From Shewanella sp. UCD-KL21 (GTDB taxonomy: Bacteria; Pseudomonadota; Gammaproteobacteria; Enterobacterales; Shewanellaceae): DNA of 64,000 bases. The notes under the pieces were generated by a model. It was given only the letters and a program-made list of their open reading frames with translations. It made no database searches and had not been told where the DNA came from. A program made the translations under genes and the position numbers. Where the stretch lies: NCBI RefSeq assembly GCF_001957135.1, contig NZ_MPHK01000003.1, positions 124,001 through 188,000 of the forward strand, given 5' to 3'. Below, one piece after another: positions 1-7,611 of the stretch; positions within the stretch are counted from its first letter, which is position 1; each line of letters opens with the position of its first letter.

Positions 1-20
1 ATAAACGGCCATAAAAACCG

Positions 21-53
21 CAAAAAAGAGTGCTTTGTGTCATTAAAGCACTC
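21..53 (-). terminator. Rho-independent terminator of the sigma/anti-sigma operon
   Basis: A perfect 9-bp stem (GAGTGCTTT paired with AAAGCACTC, 8-nt loop) lies just past the anti-sigma stop codon. Read leftward, it is followed by a run of six T residues, the classic intrinsic form. Confidence 0.85.
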
Positions 54-91
54 ATTTATCTTTAAAATCAAAGTCAGCGTTAAGCCGCTGA

Positions 92-769
92 TTAATAAAT
101 CAGTTCGCCTATTGGGTTGAGTAGCTTACTGATCCCTTTAGTAAAATATAAAGGCGCATCAACAACGGTATAACATAAACACCCCTCAACAGTTTTAGGG
201 CTGTGCTCATGGTCACTATTAAGTAACATAAAGTCACCTGCGCTGTAGGTATTGTATTCATCGCTGAATTCGCCTGCTAACAACAAGGTCAACTCTTGCC
301 CTTTATGGGTGTGCTGTGGGATTTCACCGTTTTTATCAATATGCAGTAAACTCGCTCTTGCTTGACTCTCGCCGGTGTCCAGTCTCAAACGACTAACTTT
401 ACCTATGCCTTGCCAATGATTGTCGAGCTGTTGGCGAAATGCTGTCGGTAATTGGTATTGCTGACCTTTAACTTTTATCGTTGTCTTGCTTTGCTTAGGT
501 GATACCTCAATGGAATCATCCATTTGCATCACAGTGTTAAGCATGGCTTCAAGCTCTTCATCCATAGCTTCATTTATGCCTGAATCTAGTGATGCTGTGG
601 ATTGCGTATTTAAGCTATTTTCAGCAGCTGCCAAAGTGAGTTGCTCAATTTTATCGGCGCAATGACGACACAATTCACAATGGGCTGACATGGCCAATGA
701 TAAAGACAAAGGCAGTTCGCCTTTAGCATGGAGAGACAGTAATTGCTCATCGGGGTGATAATTAATCAT
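92..769 (-). CDS. chrR: ChrR-type zinc anti-sigma factor with cupin domain
   Basis: A 225-residue cytoplasmic protein. The N-terminal anti-sigma domain carries the zinc motif H30-x3-C34-x2-C37 with a further His at residue 5, as in ChrR. The C-terminal half (about residues 120-215) is a cupin with His153, His155, Glu159 and His187/189 as candidate metal ligands. Known ChrR proteins hold an ECF sigma factor inactive until singlet oxygen or a similar stress releases it. The start overlaps the end of the upstream sigma gene by 8 nt, so the two are translationally coupled and very probably form a cognate pair. The inducing signal here is inferred from the family. Confidence 0.88.
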   Translation of the reverse strand: MINYHPDEQLLSLHAKGELPLSLSLAMSAHCELCRHCADKIEQLTLAAAENSLNTQSTASLDSGINEAMDEELEAMLNTVMQMDDSIEVSPKQSKTTIKVKGQQYQLPTAFRQQLDNHWQGIGKVSRLRLDTGESQARASLLHIDKNGEIPQHTHKGQELTLLLAGEFSDEYNTYSAGDFMLLNSDHEHSPKTVEGCLCYTVVDAPLYFTKGISKLLNPIGELIY

Positions 770-1412
770 AATGTTTCTCCATGAAGCCTTTTAACTTCTC
801 TAATCCTAATCTGAGTCTTGATTTAACCGTGCCAATGGGCACTTTTAATTTATCTGCCAGTTCTTGCTGAGTGAGCTCTTGCATGTATATGCCTTGCACC
901 ACTTGTTTTTGCAGGGGCGGTAGCGACTCAACATGTTTAAGCAAGGTGGCAGACAATTTGAAGTCATTGTCAGTTTCATCGCTGCCATCAGAATCAAATA
1001 AAGACCAAATGTCGTCACCAAACGCATCTTCACGGTTATGTTGCACTTTACGCAACATGTCAAAGCACTGATTACGCATCACTGTGAATACCCAAGTGCT
1101 TACCGCAGCTTTATCAACATTATAAAGGTGGGCTTTAGTCCATACTCGGGTCATGGTTTCTTGAACCAAGTCCATGGCTAAGCCTTGTTGGCTCAAACGT
1201 TGGATCCCAAAAGAGCGTATTTTTGGTGAAAAATGAGCAAACAGCTTAGCAAACGCAGCTTTATCTCTATGATTTGCAACACGTAGCATTAAGTCTGCCA
1301 GCATCTGGGCTTCGTCATCATTTTTATCGGCTGATTTCATGGCATTATTATTTTTAGATAACATACCTTTATCATAACGACTTTGAACTGTTTGTGATTG
1401 AAAATTTTGCAT
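762..1412 (-). CDS. rpoE: ECF RNA polymerase sigma factor (ChrR-linked group)
   Basis: A 216-residue sigma-70 family protein with region 2 around residues 95-140 (DLVQETMTRVW, then a WVF...RNQCFD helix) and region 4 near the C terminus (ELTQQELADKL, GTVKSRL). It has no region 1 or 3, as expected of an ECF factor. The partner anti-sigma gene overlaps its 3' end. The ATG chosen has GAG about 9 nt upstream; two internal Met codons (residues 17 and 25) are alternatives with poorer ribosome sites. This is the ChrR-linked ECF type, not the RseA-linked envelope sigma-E, even though both are often called RpoE. A candidate autoregulated promoter lies about 110 nt upstream. Confidence 0.88.
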   Translation of the reverse strand: MQNFQSQTVQSRYDKGMLSKNNNAMKSADKNDDEAQMLADLMLRVANHRDKAAFAKLFAHFSPKIRSFGIQRLSQQGLAMDLVQETMTRVWTKAHLYNVDKAAVSTWVFTVMRNQCFDMLRKVQHNREDAFGDDIWSLFDSDGSDETDNDFKLSATLLKHVESLPPLQKQVVQGIYMQELTQQELADKLKVPIGTVKSRLRLGLEKLKGFMEKHYD

Positions 1413-1522
1413 TTATTTTCACTCGCATCGTCAGTGTTAAGAAAGCTTTAGTCACATATTTTGCATTAATCTGTTTTATATATAGCAGGTTAAAAGCTGA
1501 CTAAATCCGAAAGTTACCTGTA

Positions 1523-1550
1523 GATACGCCAAAGAATGAAAGATGGTTCA
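1523..1550 (-). promoter_or_regulatory. Candidate ECF sigma promoter of the sigma/chrR operon
   Basis: Read leftward: TGAACC, a 16-nt spacer, then CGTATC. The same layout (GATC- or GAACC-like -35, N16, CGTA -10) occurs upstream of the LON-domain gene and the lipocalin gene. As I recall it, promoters of ChrR-linked ECF factors resemble TGATCC and CGTA. Implied 5' leader is about 100 nt. Confidence 0.5.
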
Positions 1551-1661
1551 AAAAAGGTTAAAAATGGGCAACTTTCTTATCATTTATTACTAAGGATAAA
1601 AACTTGAGTCGTTTGCTTTGAGTGAAAGGTGCTAAAAAACCTGAGTTTTAATACGTTACCA

Positions 1662-2210
1662 TCACTTAATAATGCTGGTGATCAAGGCTTGGGTCATTTC
1701 GTGGTTATGACTATTAATGCACTGGTATTTTTCTTCTGGGCTAATGGGCATGATCTCTAACCAGCGCTGACAGACCCACGACAAATTATTAAAGTCGTCA
1801 TCTTTATAATGAGATAATTGTTGTGGATACTGCTGTAAAATATCTTGTAAGGTTTCCCTTAAAAAATGTTGTTTGGGCTTTAAATCCGTTTGCGGCCAAT
1901 CGGGGATTAAACTGACATCTCCTCTTTTTAAACCATCCGCTTCAGTGTCGAATTGATTGATTTTAAATCGCTGTTTACCTTCGATACTAATACCTAATAG
2001 GCCATCGTCTAAAGTTTCAAAGTCGATAATATGAACCCAAGTACCTAACGGCATGAGCTGGTTGTCACTGGTTAGCATACACAAGCCAAAACCTTCGCCT
2101 GACTTAAGTGATTCAGTCACTAAACGTTTATATCTTGGTTCAAAAATGCGCAATTGCGTGAAGCCTTGAGGTAACAAGCAAATGGACAATGGGAACAGAG
2201 GCAATATCAT
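1662..2210 (-). CDS. Stand-alone LON substrate-binding domain protein
   Basis: A 182-residue protein consisting only of the N-terminal substrate-recognition domain of Lon protease. It opens with LPLFPLSICLLPQG and RIFEPRYKRLV, typical of this domain. There is no ATPase or protease module. Family members are widespread in proteobacteria and their role is unsettled; a client-recognition or folding role is inference. It lies between the ECF sigma operon and the lipocalin gene on the same strand. A candidate ECF promoter 60-85 nt upstream suggests co-regulation with them. Confidence 0.8.
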   Translation of the reverse strand: MILPLFPLSICLLPQGFTQLRIFEPRYKRLVTESLKSGEGFGLCMLTSDNQLMPLGTWVHIIDFETLDDGLLGISIEGKQRFKINQFDTEADGLKRGDVSLIPDWPQTDLKPKQHFLRETLQDILQQYPQQLSHYKDDDFNNLSWVCQRWLEIMPISPEEKYQCINSHNHEMTQALITSIIK

Positions 2211-2267
2211 AACGGCACCTATATGACTAACTTAATGATGAATGTAGTATTCATGTTTTCAATAGTT

Positions 2268-2295
2268 TATACGGTGATGTTGAGGGTAATGATCA
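2268..2295 (-). promoter_or_regulatory. Candidate ECF sigma promoter of the LON-domain gene
   Basis: Read leftward: TGATCA, a 16-nt spacer, then CGTATA. The -35 abuts the lipocalin stop codon at 2296. It is the closest of the three local copies to the TGATCC/CGTA form, with the same 16-nt spacing. Confidence 0.55.
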
Positions 2296-2844
2296 CTATT
2301 GTTTTACCCAAATTAATTGCTGGGTATCAATGCCTAATGCGGTCATTTTTTCTGTGAACCTGAGCTTATGCTCGGCAGAGATGTTAGGTGTGCGCGATAA
2401 AATCCACGCATAATCATTGTTTGGACCTATCACTAACGAACTTATATAGTTTCCGTTTTTATCTTCCATCAAATCATGGATTTGATAGGCACCATAAAAT
2501 GGCCAAAAAAAAGAGACTTTTAAACGGCCAATATTGTCAGTTTCAATAAAATAGGCTTTACCTTCAGCTTCACTCCAACCTGCTTTTTCGTCTGAATAAC
2601 CTCGATTGATGACCACCACTTTATCGCCATCAACAGAGTAGTTGGCAGTGACTTTTGACAGGCCTCTTTCAAATGAATGGTCAAGTCGGGCGATTTCATA
2701 CCAGCTACCAAGGTAATTGTTGAGTTTAAAGTCCTCAACCACTGCAACTTTTTTATCCAGCATAGTGCAAGCGCTTGCTCCGCTAACTAGCAAGGCACAC
2801 AAGGCGATGCTTTTTATGTTGTTATAAACCTTGGTCGATATCAT
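2296..2844 (-). CDS. blc: Outer-membrane lipocalin (Blc family)
   Basis: A 182-residue lipocalin of the bacterial Blc group. The N terminus is a lipoprotein-like signal peptide ending SGASAC (Cys26); Ala rather than Leu at -3 makes the lipobox imperfect. The lipocalin signature GSWYEIARLDHSFERG follows, and the conserved C-terminal block YAWILSRTP is present. Blc proteins are anchored to the outer membrane and bind fatty acids or lysophospholipids, and are linked to membrane repair. Lipocalin genes are often neighbours of ChrR-linked sigma factors in Vibrio and Shewanella relatives. A matching candidate promoter lies upstream. Confidence 0.88.
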   Translation of the reverse strand: MISTKVYNNIKSIALCALLVSGASACTMLDKKVAVVEDFKLNNYLGSWYEIARLDHSFERGLSKVTANYSVDGDKVVVINRGYSDEKAGWSEAEGKAYFIETDNIGRLKVSFFWPFYGAYQIHDLMEDKNGNYISSLVIGPNNDYAWILSRTPNISAEHKLRFTEKMTALGIDTQQLIWVKQ

Positions 2845-2893
2845 TTGTTGTGATCCCTATAGTTTTATCTTGAGTTGAATTTGCACTAATTAC

Positions 2894-2920
2894 TCATGTT
2901 ACGTACGATGCTGCCGATAA
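2894..2920 (+). promoter_or_regulatory. Candidate sigma-28 (FliA) promoter of cheV
   Basis: A perfect flagellar -10 element GCCGATAA (2913-2920) is preceded, after 11 nt, by TCATGTTA, which matches the -35 consensus TAAAGTTT at 5 of 8 positions. It points toward cheV, as expected for a chemotaxis gene, with a leader of about 130 nt. It overlaps the leftward lipocalin promoter. Confidence 0.5.
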
Positions 2921-2925
2921 GATCT
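2898..2925 (-). promoter_or_regulatory. Candidate ECF sigma promoter of the lipocalin gene
   Basis: Read leftward: AGATCT, a 16-nt spacer, then CGTAAC. It keeps the GATC core, the N16 spacing and the CGTA core of the two other local candidates. The implied leader before the lipocalin ATG is about 47 nt. Confidence 0.45.
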
Positions 2926-3061
2926 ATATTAAAATTTATTAGGTTAATATCTGTTCTAAATGGTGTTTTACAGCCAACCTGATTTAGTCAATGTCGCTGT
3001 TGTATCCGCTAAAATTTTTTAATGGCTAGTAGAACCAAGCTTGAGTTAACGAGAAATAATA

Positions 3062-4003
3062 ATGAAAAAAATGCTGGATTCAGTGGATCAACGTACCAAA
3101 TTAGTCGGTGAGAACCGTTTAGAATTACTGTTGTTCAAAATTAGTGCCACCCAATTATTTGCTATTAACGTGTTCAAAGTCAAAGAGGTCGTTAAGCTTC
3201 CGCCGTTAAGCGCATTACCTGGCAGTAACCCAAACATTAGTGGTGTTGCCAACATTCGTGGCATGTCTATTCCAGTGATTAATCTGCGCGGCGCTATTGG
3301 CTTTAGCCCTATGCCAGTATCAGATGACTGTAATTTGATTATTACTGAGTATAACCGCAGTGTGCAGGGTTTTTTAGTTGGCAAGGTAGAGCATATTGTT
3401 AATATGACCTGGGGCGATATTATGCCGCCACCAAAGTCTGCAGGGGCTAATAACTATTTAACGGCTATCACTAAACTGCAAGATAATGATGTACAAATAT
3501 TGGTCTCAATTATTGATGTCGAAAAGGTGCTAGCTGAAATCATTGATTACGACATAACCTTATCCGAAGGCGTACTTGATCAACAATTAGTGGCGCATAT
3601 GCCGGGCCGAAAAGTATTAATTGTTGATGACTCCGCCACGGCTAGAAAACAAGTACGCGACACCCTCAATCAACTGGGGATTAAAATCATAGAAGCCTCT
3701 GATGGTTTGCAAGCATTGAATATGCTTAAAGGCTGGGCTGCAGAAGGTAAAAGCGTTGCCGATGAGTTATTGATGATGATTACCGATGCAGAAATGCCTG
3801 AAATGGACGGCTATAAACTCACTGCTGAAGTGCGCGCCGATGAGCGCATGGCGTCACTGTATATCACCCTTAATACCTCGTTAAGTGGCAGCTTTAACAA
3901 TGCTATGGTTGAAAAAGTGGGCTGTGACAAGTTTATTTCTAAATTCCAGCCAGACTTATTGGTTGATGCGGTGCAGCAGCGCTTAAAAATGCTCCTTGAC
4001 TAA
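3062..4003 (+). CDS. cheV: Chemotaxis coupling protein CheV (CheW-REC fusion)
   Basis: A 313-residue two-domain protein. A CheW-like coupling domain (about residues 18-160, with RGMSIPVINLR) is followed by a response-regulator receiver domain from about residue 183. The receiver has the acidic pair D189-D190, phospho-acceptor D242 in ITDAEMPEMDG, the Thr/Ser switch region NTSLSG and a conserved Lys in FISKF. CheV couples chemoreceptors to CheA in a phosphorylation-dependent way. It stands alone here, away from a che cluster. A flagellar-type promoter upstream agrees with this function. Confidence 0.93.
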   Translation: MKKMLDSVDQRTKLVGENRLELLLFKISATQLFAINVFKVKEVVKLPPLSALPGSNPNISGVANIRGMSIPVINLRGAIGFSPMPVSDDCNLIITEYNRSVQGFLVGKVEHIVNMTWGDIMPPPKSAGANNYLTAITKLQDNDVQILVSIIDVEKVLAEIIDYDITLSEGVLDQQLVAHMPGRKVLIVDDSATARKQVRDTLNQLGIKIIEASDGLQALNMLKGWAAEGKSVADELLMMITDAEMPEMDGYKLTAEVRADERMASLYITLNTSLSGSFNNAMVEKVGCDKFISKFQPDLLVDAVQQRLKMLLD

Positions 4004-4013
4004 GTGTCTCTTC

Positions 4014-4038
4014 AGAGCGACGCGGTTGTTATCGCTCT
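4014..4038 (+). terminator. Weak hairpin after cheV
   Basis: A 7-bp stem (AGAGCGA paired with TCGCTCT, 11-nt loop) lies just after the cheV stop. No clear T run follows, so it may only stabilise the transcript end. Confidence 0.3.
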
Positions 4039-4069
4039 GTCTTGGCTTACTGTTTTACTCGCTCAATAT

Positions 4070-4708
4070 TTATGAGAACTCTTCTTGAACCTGTTCAATA
4101 AGCAGCTTTTGATGCTCTTTGGTTATGCCAATGTTCATCCGACATAATCTTACCGCATAAGAAAACTTGTCTTTGCCGACAATATTGAGTATTTCACATA
4201 GCAGCGTTTTGTTGAGCGCTAAGGTGTCACAATAGTGATTAATTGCCTTAGTTAGGCTATTAAACTGTAAACCATCAAATTCAAATACCGCGCTATAACC
4301 TTGTTCAATATCAATGCCATTGAGCACCAAGGGCCAACCTTTTGCATTAATCCGGCCTTTGGCAATGTTGTACATCATCCATGCGCTTTCTTTAAAGCCA
4401 GATAATATTCGACAATCAAAACCAGACTCCGCCAGCTCTTCTTCGGTCCAATTAATACCAATGGCGAGATCTTTATGATAAATCCGCATTAAGTCATCTT
4501 TTACTGCGTCTCTGCAATCCCAGATAGACGTCAGTAAATTCTTTTTAGCTAACCGTGAACACTCACTGCATGCTGGCAGTGTTAATGATGGATGTGGGGT
4601 TGATGCTTTAGCATAATAACTGAACACATCGTTACTGGGTTCGGCGCAAAACCAGCATTGATGGCGCAGATCAAAAGGGATATCAATTAGGGGAGGTAAA
4701 TGATTCAA
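4070..4708 (-). CDS. Conserved-looking protein with two CxxC pairs, unknown function
   Basis: A 212-residue protein I do not recognise. The N-terminal part has CWFC (residues 18-21) and CSEC about 30 residues later, a spacing that fits a zinc ribbon or treble-clef knuckle of the type seen in HNH-like proteins. No His-Asn-His catalytic signature is evident, so nuclease activity is not claimed. The rest is mixed helix/strand, with further Cys residues at CRI, CDT, LLC and CRM. There is no signal peptide or membrane segment. The ATG is preceded by an AAGG-like site, and a terminator of the gene to the right separates the two. Confidence 0.65.
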   Translation of the reverse strand: MNHLPPLIDIPFDLRHQCWFCAEPSNDVFSYYAKASTPHPSLTLPACSECSRLAKKNLLTSIWDCRDAVKDDLMRIYHKDLAIGINWTEEELAESGFDCRILSGFKESAWMMYNIAKGRINAKGWPLVLNGIDIEQGYSAVFEFDGLQFNSLTKAINHYCDTLALNKTLLCEILNIVGKDKFSYAVRLCRMNIGITKEHQKLLIEQVQEEFS

Positions 4709-4751
4709 AACAGGCCTTTAAGTTTATAACTGGCAACTAAATTTTTCTCAT

Positions 4752-4790
4752 AAAAAAGCTGCTTTAGTTCCTAACGAACTGCAGCAGCTT
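4752..4790 (-). terminator. Rho-independent terminator of the DUF2750 gene
   Basis: Read leftward, AAGCTGC pairs with GCAGCTT around an inner GTTC/GAAC-paired loop and is followed by a short T run. It is placed just past the DUF2750 stop. Confidence 0.65.
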
Positions 4791-4809
4791 AATTTAGCCA
4801 ACAAGGTAA

Positions 4810-5169
4810 TTATTCGGCTTCAATATCAACTAGCTCTTTAGCTAATTCAATAGGGTCTACTTCTAAACATTCTTCGTTTGCAACCCAATCAAGACCGATT
4901 AATACACCGTCTTCATTTAAATCGCCAACCCAAAATTCTAAAAAGTCATTCACACTGATCTCAACAGCGACATAGTCTGCCCACTCTTCAGTGCAATGGC
5001 TTGCCGCCGCAGCTTGTGTTGACCATAAAGGCATCACATCAGTTTGCTCAAATTCAGAAGAGTCACAGACAACCCAACCTTCACCAGTCTCATCCGCTAA
5101 GCCCCAAAGGACTTGATGCTTTTTCACATTTTCAATAAAGCTTACAACTGCAGGGGTTAGTTCAATCAT
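4810..5169 (-). CDS. DUF2750 family protein
   Basis: A 119-residue acidic cytoplasmic protein with the DUF2750 pattern: a Trp-rich core (LWGLADETGEGWVV), PLWSTQAAA and a C-terminal DWV...EEC...VDP block. Function is unknown for the family. The start is placed at ATG 5169, which has AAGAG about 8 nt upstream. An in-frame ATG at 5205 would add 12 residues but has no ribosome site. It is monocistronic, ending in its own terminator. Confidence 0.75.
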   Translation of the reverse strand: MIELTPAVVSFIENVKKHQVLWGLADETGEGWVVCDSSEFEQTDVMPLWSTQAAAASHCTEEWADYVAVEISVNDFLEFWVGDLNEDGVLIGLDWVANEECLEVDPIELAKELVDIEAE

Positions 5170-5365
5170 GATTAGTCTCTTAGAAATTTCAATTAACTGG
5201 TGCATTATACGTTAACGCTAAACAATACAAAACACTATTAATCTTCTATCGTAAAATGAAATAAACAAATACAAATTATCACAGTTTTAGCGGGTTTTGG
5301 TCTTGTTTCCTTTTGCTTGATAAGTCAGGATGTGGCTATTCATTGATTAGTCGAAGTATTCTTTT

Positions 5366-6580
5366 ATGGTAAGTTTCAAATTTCCGGCGTTACTAAAATC
5401 GGCTGTAGTGGTTTCTAGCTGCTTTGTTAGTCTTCAAGCAATTGCAGCGTCCGATGATTTTTCCCAGTGTGTCAATAAGCTTAAAGTTAAAGCCCGCAGT
5501 GAAGGCATATCCGAGCAAACGATAAATACCAGTGTCGCTAATCTAAAGTACATTCCTAGAGTGATTGAGCTTGATAATCAGCAGCCAGAGTTTAGTACCA
5601 CCTTCGGTAATTACTTCAATAAGCGTGTGACTGATTGGCGTGTTAAAGAGGGGCGGCGTTTATTAGCCGAGCATCGTACATTATTAAATAAGCTCACCCT
5701 AGAGTATGGGGTGCCAGGCCAATATATTATTGCTTTTTGGGGGCTGGAGACCAACTTTGGTGGCTATAAAGGCAAAATGTCAGTGTTAAATTCGTTAGCC
5801 ACATTAGCCTGCGATCCTCGTCGTAGTACCTATTTTACCAATGAATTGATGCAAGCTTTAAAGCTTAAAGAAAAGTATCAATTTGATGACGCGACTATGG
5901 TGGGCTCTTGGGCTGGCGCGATGGGTCATACTCAATTTATGCCAACCAATTACGCTAAATATGCCGTTGATGGTGATGGTGACGGCAAAGTCGATTTGTG
6001 GAATAGCACTGCCGATGCGCTAACGTCTGCGGCAAACTTTTTGCAGCAACTGGGCTGGAAAGCGAATGAGCGCTGGGGCCGTGAAGTATTATTGCCTGAA
6101 AATTATGATTACCAATACCTTGGTCGCAAGCATCCTAAACCGTTAACCGATTGGGCAGCATTAAACCTCAAGCAAGCCAATGGCGCGCCGTTGACGACTC
6201 CAGAAATGGAAGCCTCATTGTATGTTCCATCTGGTCATACCGGGCCAGCATTTTTAGGTTACGATAACTTTGATGTCATTATGCGCTGGAATCGCTCTGA
6301 ATTTTACGCCATTGCCGTGGGTCATTTAGCTGATAGGGTTAATGGTGCGGCGCCGCTGAGAGTAAGTGCGCCCGATCATGGTTTATTTAATCGCAGCGAC
6401 ATTAAGCTTATGCAAGCAAAATTAAATGAACTGGGTTTTGATGTTGGTAAACCAGATGGTGTACTCGGGCGAAACTCGATTGCAGGAGTGCAGGCATTTC
6501 AGCGCAGTAAAAACTTGATTGCTGATGGCTTTCCCGATCAAAAAACCTTTGCCGCGTTAGGTATTAATATCAGTTTATAA
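5366..6580 (+). CDS. Periplasmic lytic murein transglycosylase, MltB family
   Basis: A 404-residue exported protein with a type I signal peptide (cleavage after about residue 28, LQAIAA). The MltB/SLT_2 catalytic domain contains the general acid Glu128 in WGLETNFGG, followed by AGAMGHTQFMPTNY and a DGDGDGKVDLW calcium-binding-like loop. A C-terminal PG_binding_1 domain spans about residues 340-400. Such enzymes cleave the glycan strands of peptidoglycan, forming 1,6-anhydromuramyl products. Unlike E. coli MltB there is no lipobox Cys, so it is probably soluble or loosely attached. The ribosome site is weak. Confidence 0.88.
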   Translation: MVSFKFPALLKSAVVVSSCFVSLQAIAASDDFSQCVNKLKVKARSEGISEQTINTSVANLKYIPRVIELDNQQPEFSTTFGNYFNKRVTDWRVKEGRRLLAEHRTLLNKLTLEYGVPGQYIIAFWGLETNFGGYKGKMSVLNSLATLACDPRRSTYFTNELMQALKLKEKYQFDDATMVGSWAGAMGHTQFMPTNYAKYAVDGDGDGKVDLWNSTADALTSAANFLQQLGWKANERWGREVLLPENYDYQYLGRKHPKPLTDWAALNLKQANGAPLTTPEMEASLYVPSGHTGPAFLGYDNFDVIMRWNRSEFYAIAVGHLADRVNGAAPLRVSAPDHGLFNRSDIKLMQAKLNELGFDVGKPDGVLGRNSIAGVQAFQRSKNLIADGFPDQKTFAALGINISL

Positions 6581-6646
6581 TCCGTAGTTTTAATTACACA
6601 AACAGGGATAGCATCCCTAAGGGTTTATTCTTTGCCAGTCGGCAGG

Positions 6647-6698
6647 CTCAGTGCTTAAACTCAGTGCATAAGTTCAGAGCATAAGCTAAAAGCATAGC
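6647..6698 (+). repeat. Imperfect 13-bp tandem repeat in spacer
   Basis: About four copies of a 13-bp unit resembling CTCAGTGCATAAG, with 1-4 changes per copy, lie between the transglycosylase and FKBP genes. No coding potential is seen. Confidence 0.6.
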
Positions 6699-6788
6699 AA
6701 TCGATTATCTCGGCTTTTACTGGCAGCTTAATCGGGTATTTGTTAAGCTTCGGCAACTATTGATATCGAAGTAAACTAAGGACATTCG

Positions 6789-7271
6789 ATGAGCGCTCAA
6801 GACAATATGGTAGTTCGATTCAACTACACCCTTCGTGACGAACAAGGTGAAGTGATTGAAACTAACGAAGGTGGTTCTCCAATCGCCTATTTACATGGCC
6901 ATGACAACATGATGCCAGGTGTAGAAAATGCCATTGCTGGCAAAGATGCTGGTGAAAAGTTCACCGTTACATTACCAGCTGCTGAGACCTATGGTGAGCG
7001 TATGGAAGGTGCTGAGCAACGTGTTTCAGTAAAACACCTACAAGGCGCTAAAGTATGGACAGTGGGCATGTCTGCTATCGTCAATACTGAAGAAGGTCAA
7101 CGCCAAGTGACTATCGTTAAAATGGGTAAGTTCATGGCGACCATCGATACTAACCACCCATTAGCTGGTCGTGAGTTAACCTTTGATATCGAAGTGGTTG
7201 ATTTTCGTGAAGCAACTGATGAAGAAATTGCTCACGGTCATTCACACGGTGAAGGCGGTCATCAGCACTAA
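6789..7271 (+). CDS. slyD: SlyD-like FKBP-type peptidyl-prolyl isomerase
   Basis: A 160-residue cytoplasmic isomerase and folding chaperone. It has the SlyD order: an FKBP strand (FNYTLRDEQGEVIE), the LHGHDNMMPGVE loop, an inserted chaperone flap (about residues 70-125) and a short His-rich tail (HGHSHGEGGHQH). E. coli SlyD has a longer His/Cys tail that binds nickel; the tail here is shorter and lacks Cys, so metal delivery is possible but reduced. It is preceded by AAGGA at good spacing and followed by a strong terminator. Confidence 0.85.
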   Translation: MSAQDNMVVRFNYTLRDEQGEVIETNEGGSPIAYLHGHDNMMPGVENAIAGKDAGEKFTVTLPAAETYGERMEGAEQRVSVKHLQGAKVWTVGMSAIVNTEEGQRQVTIVKMGKFMATIDTNHPLAGRELTFDIEVVDFREATDEEIAHGHSHGEGGHQH

Positions 7272-7296
7272 TTTATTGCTGCATTACTCAAAATGT

Positions 7297-7333
7297 AATC
7301 CCAAGTGTAGTTAATATACTTGGGATTTTTGTT
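7297..7333 (+). terminator. Rho-independent terminator of the FKBP gene
   Basis: A 10-bp stem (AATCCCAAGT paired with ACTTGGGATT, 11-nt loop) is followed by a T-rich tail. Confidence 0.85.
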
Positions 7334-7354
7334 TGAAATAAAAGAAGTACCCGA

Positions 7355-7600
7355 ATGATAATTGAATTTTCCCAAGGTAAGTTAGTGGTCACGCCATTTG
7401 AAATCCAGTGTCGATTAAATGCCAATAACATCGTCTTGACCGCAATGGTCGATGACATGAAATGTCTTAGTGACAGTTTAATGTTAATTGCAGATGCTGG
7501 GGCTGTGCGCTGGAGTTTAAAATTGGATAATGCCCAGCAATTTTATGAAGCCATCGAAATAATGGGATTGCAGCCGAATAATGTGATTCGGCTGCGATAA
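7355..7600 (+). CDS. Small DUF3389-like protein
   Basis: An 81-residue protein opening MIIEFSQGKLVVTPFEI. It resembles the small DUF3389 proteins of Vibrio and Shewanella, whose function is unknown. It has no signal peptide and a single Cys in the middle of the chain. It lies behind the FKBP terminator, so it needs its own promoter. It converges on the reductase gene with an 11-nt gap. The family assignment is from memory of the pattern. Confidence 0.65.
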   Translation: MIIEFSQGKLVVTPFEIQCRLNANNIVLTAMVDDMKCLSDSLMLIADAGAVRWSLKLDNAQQFYEAIEIMGLQPNNVIRLR

Positions 7601-7611
7601 GCTATTAATAC

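Noticed and set aside
2846..2860. TGATCC on the plus strand near the lipocalin start
   Set aside because: It faces the wrong way and has no CGTA element at the 16-nt spacing.
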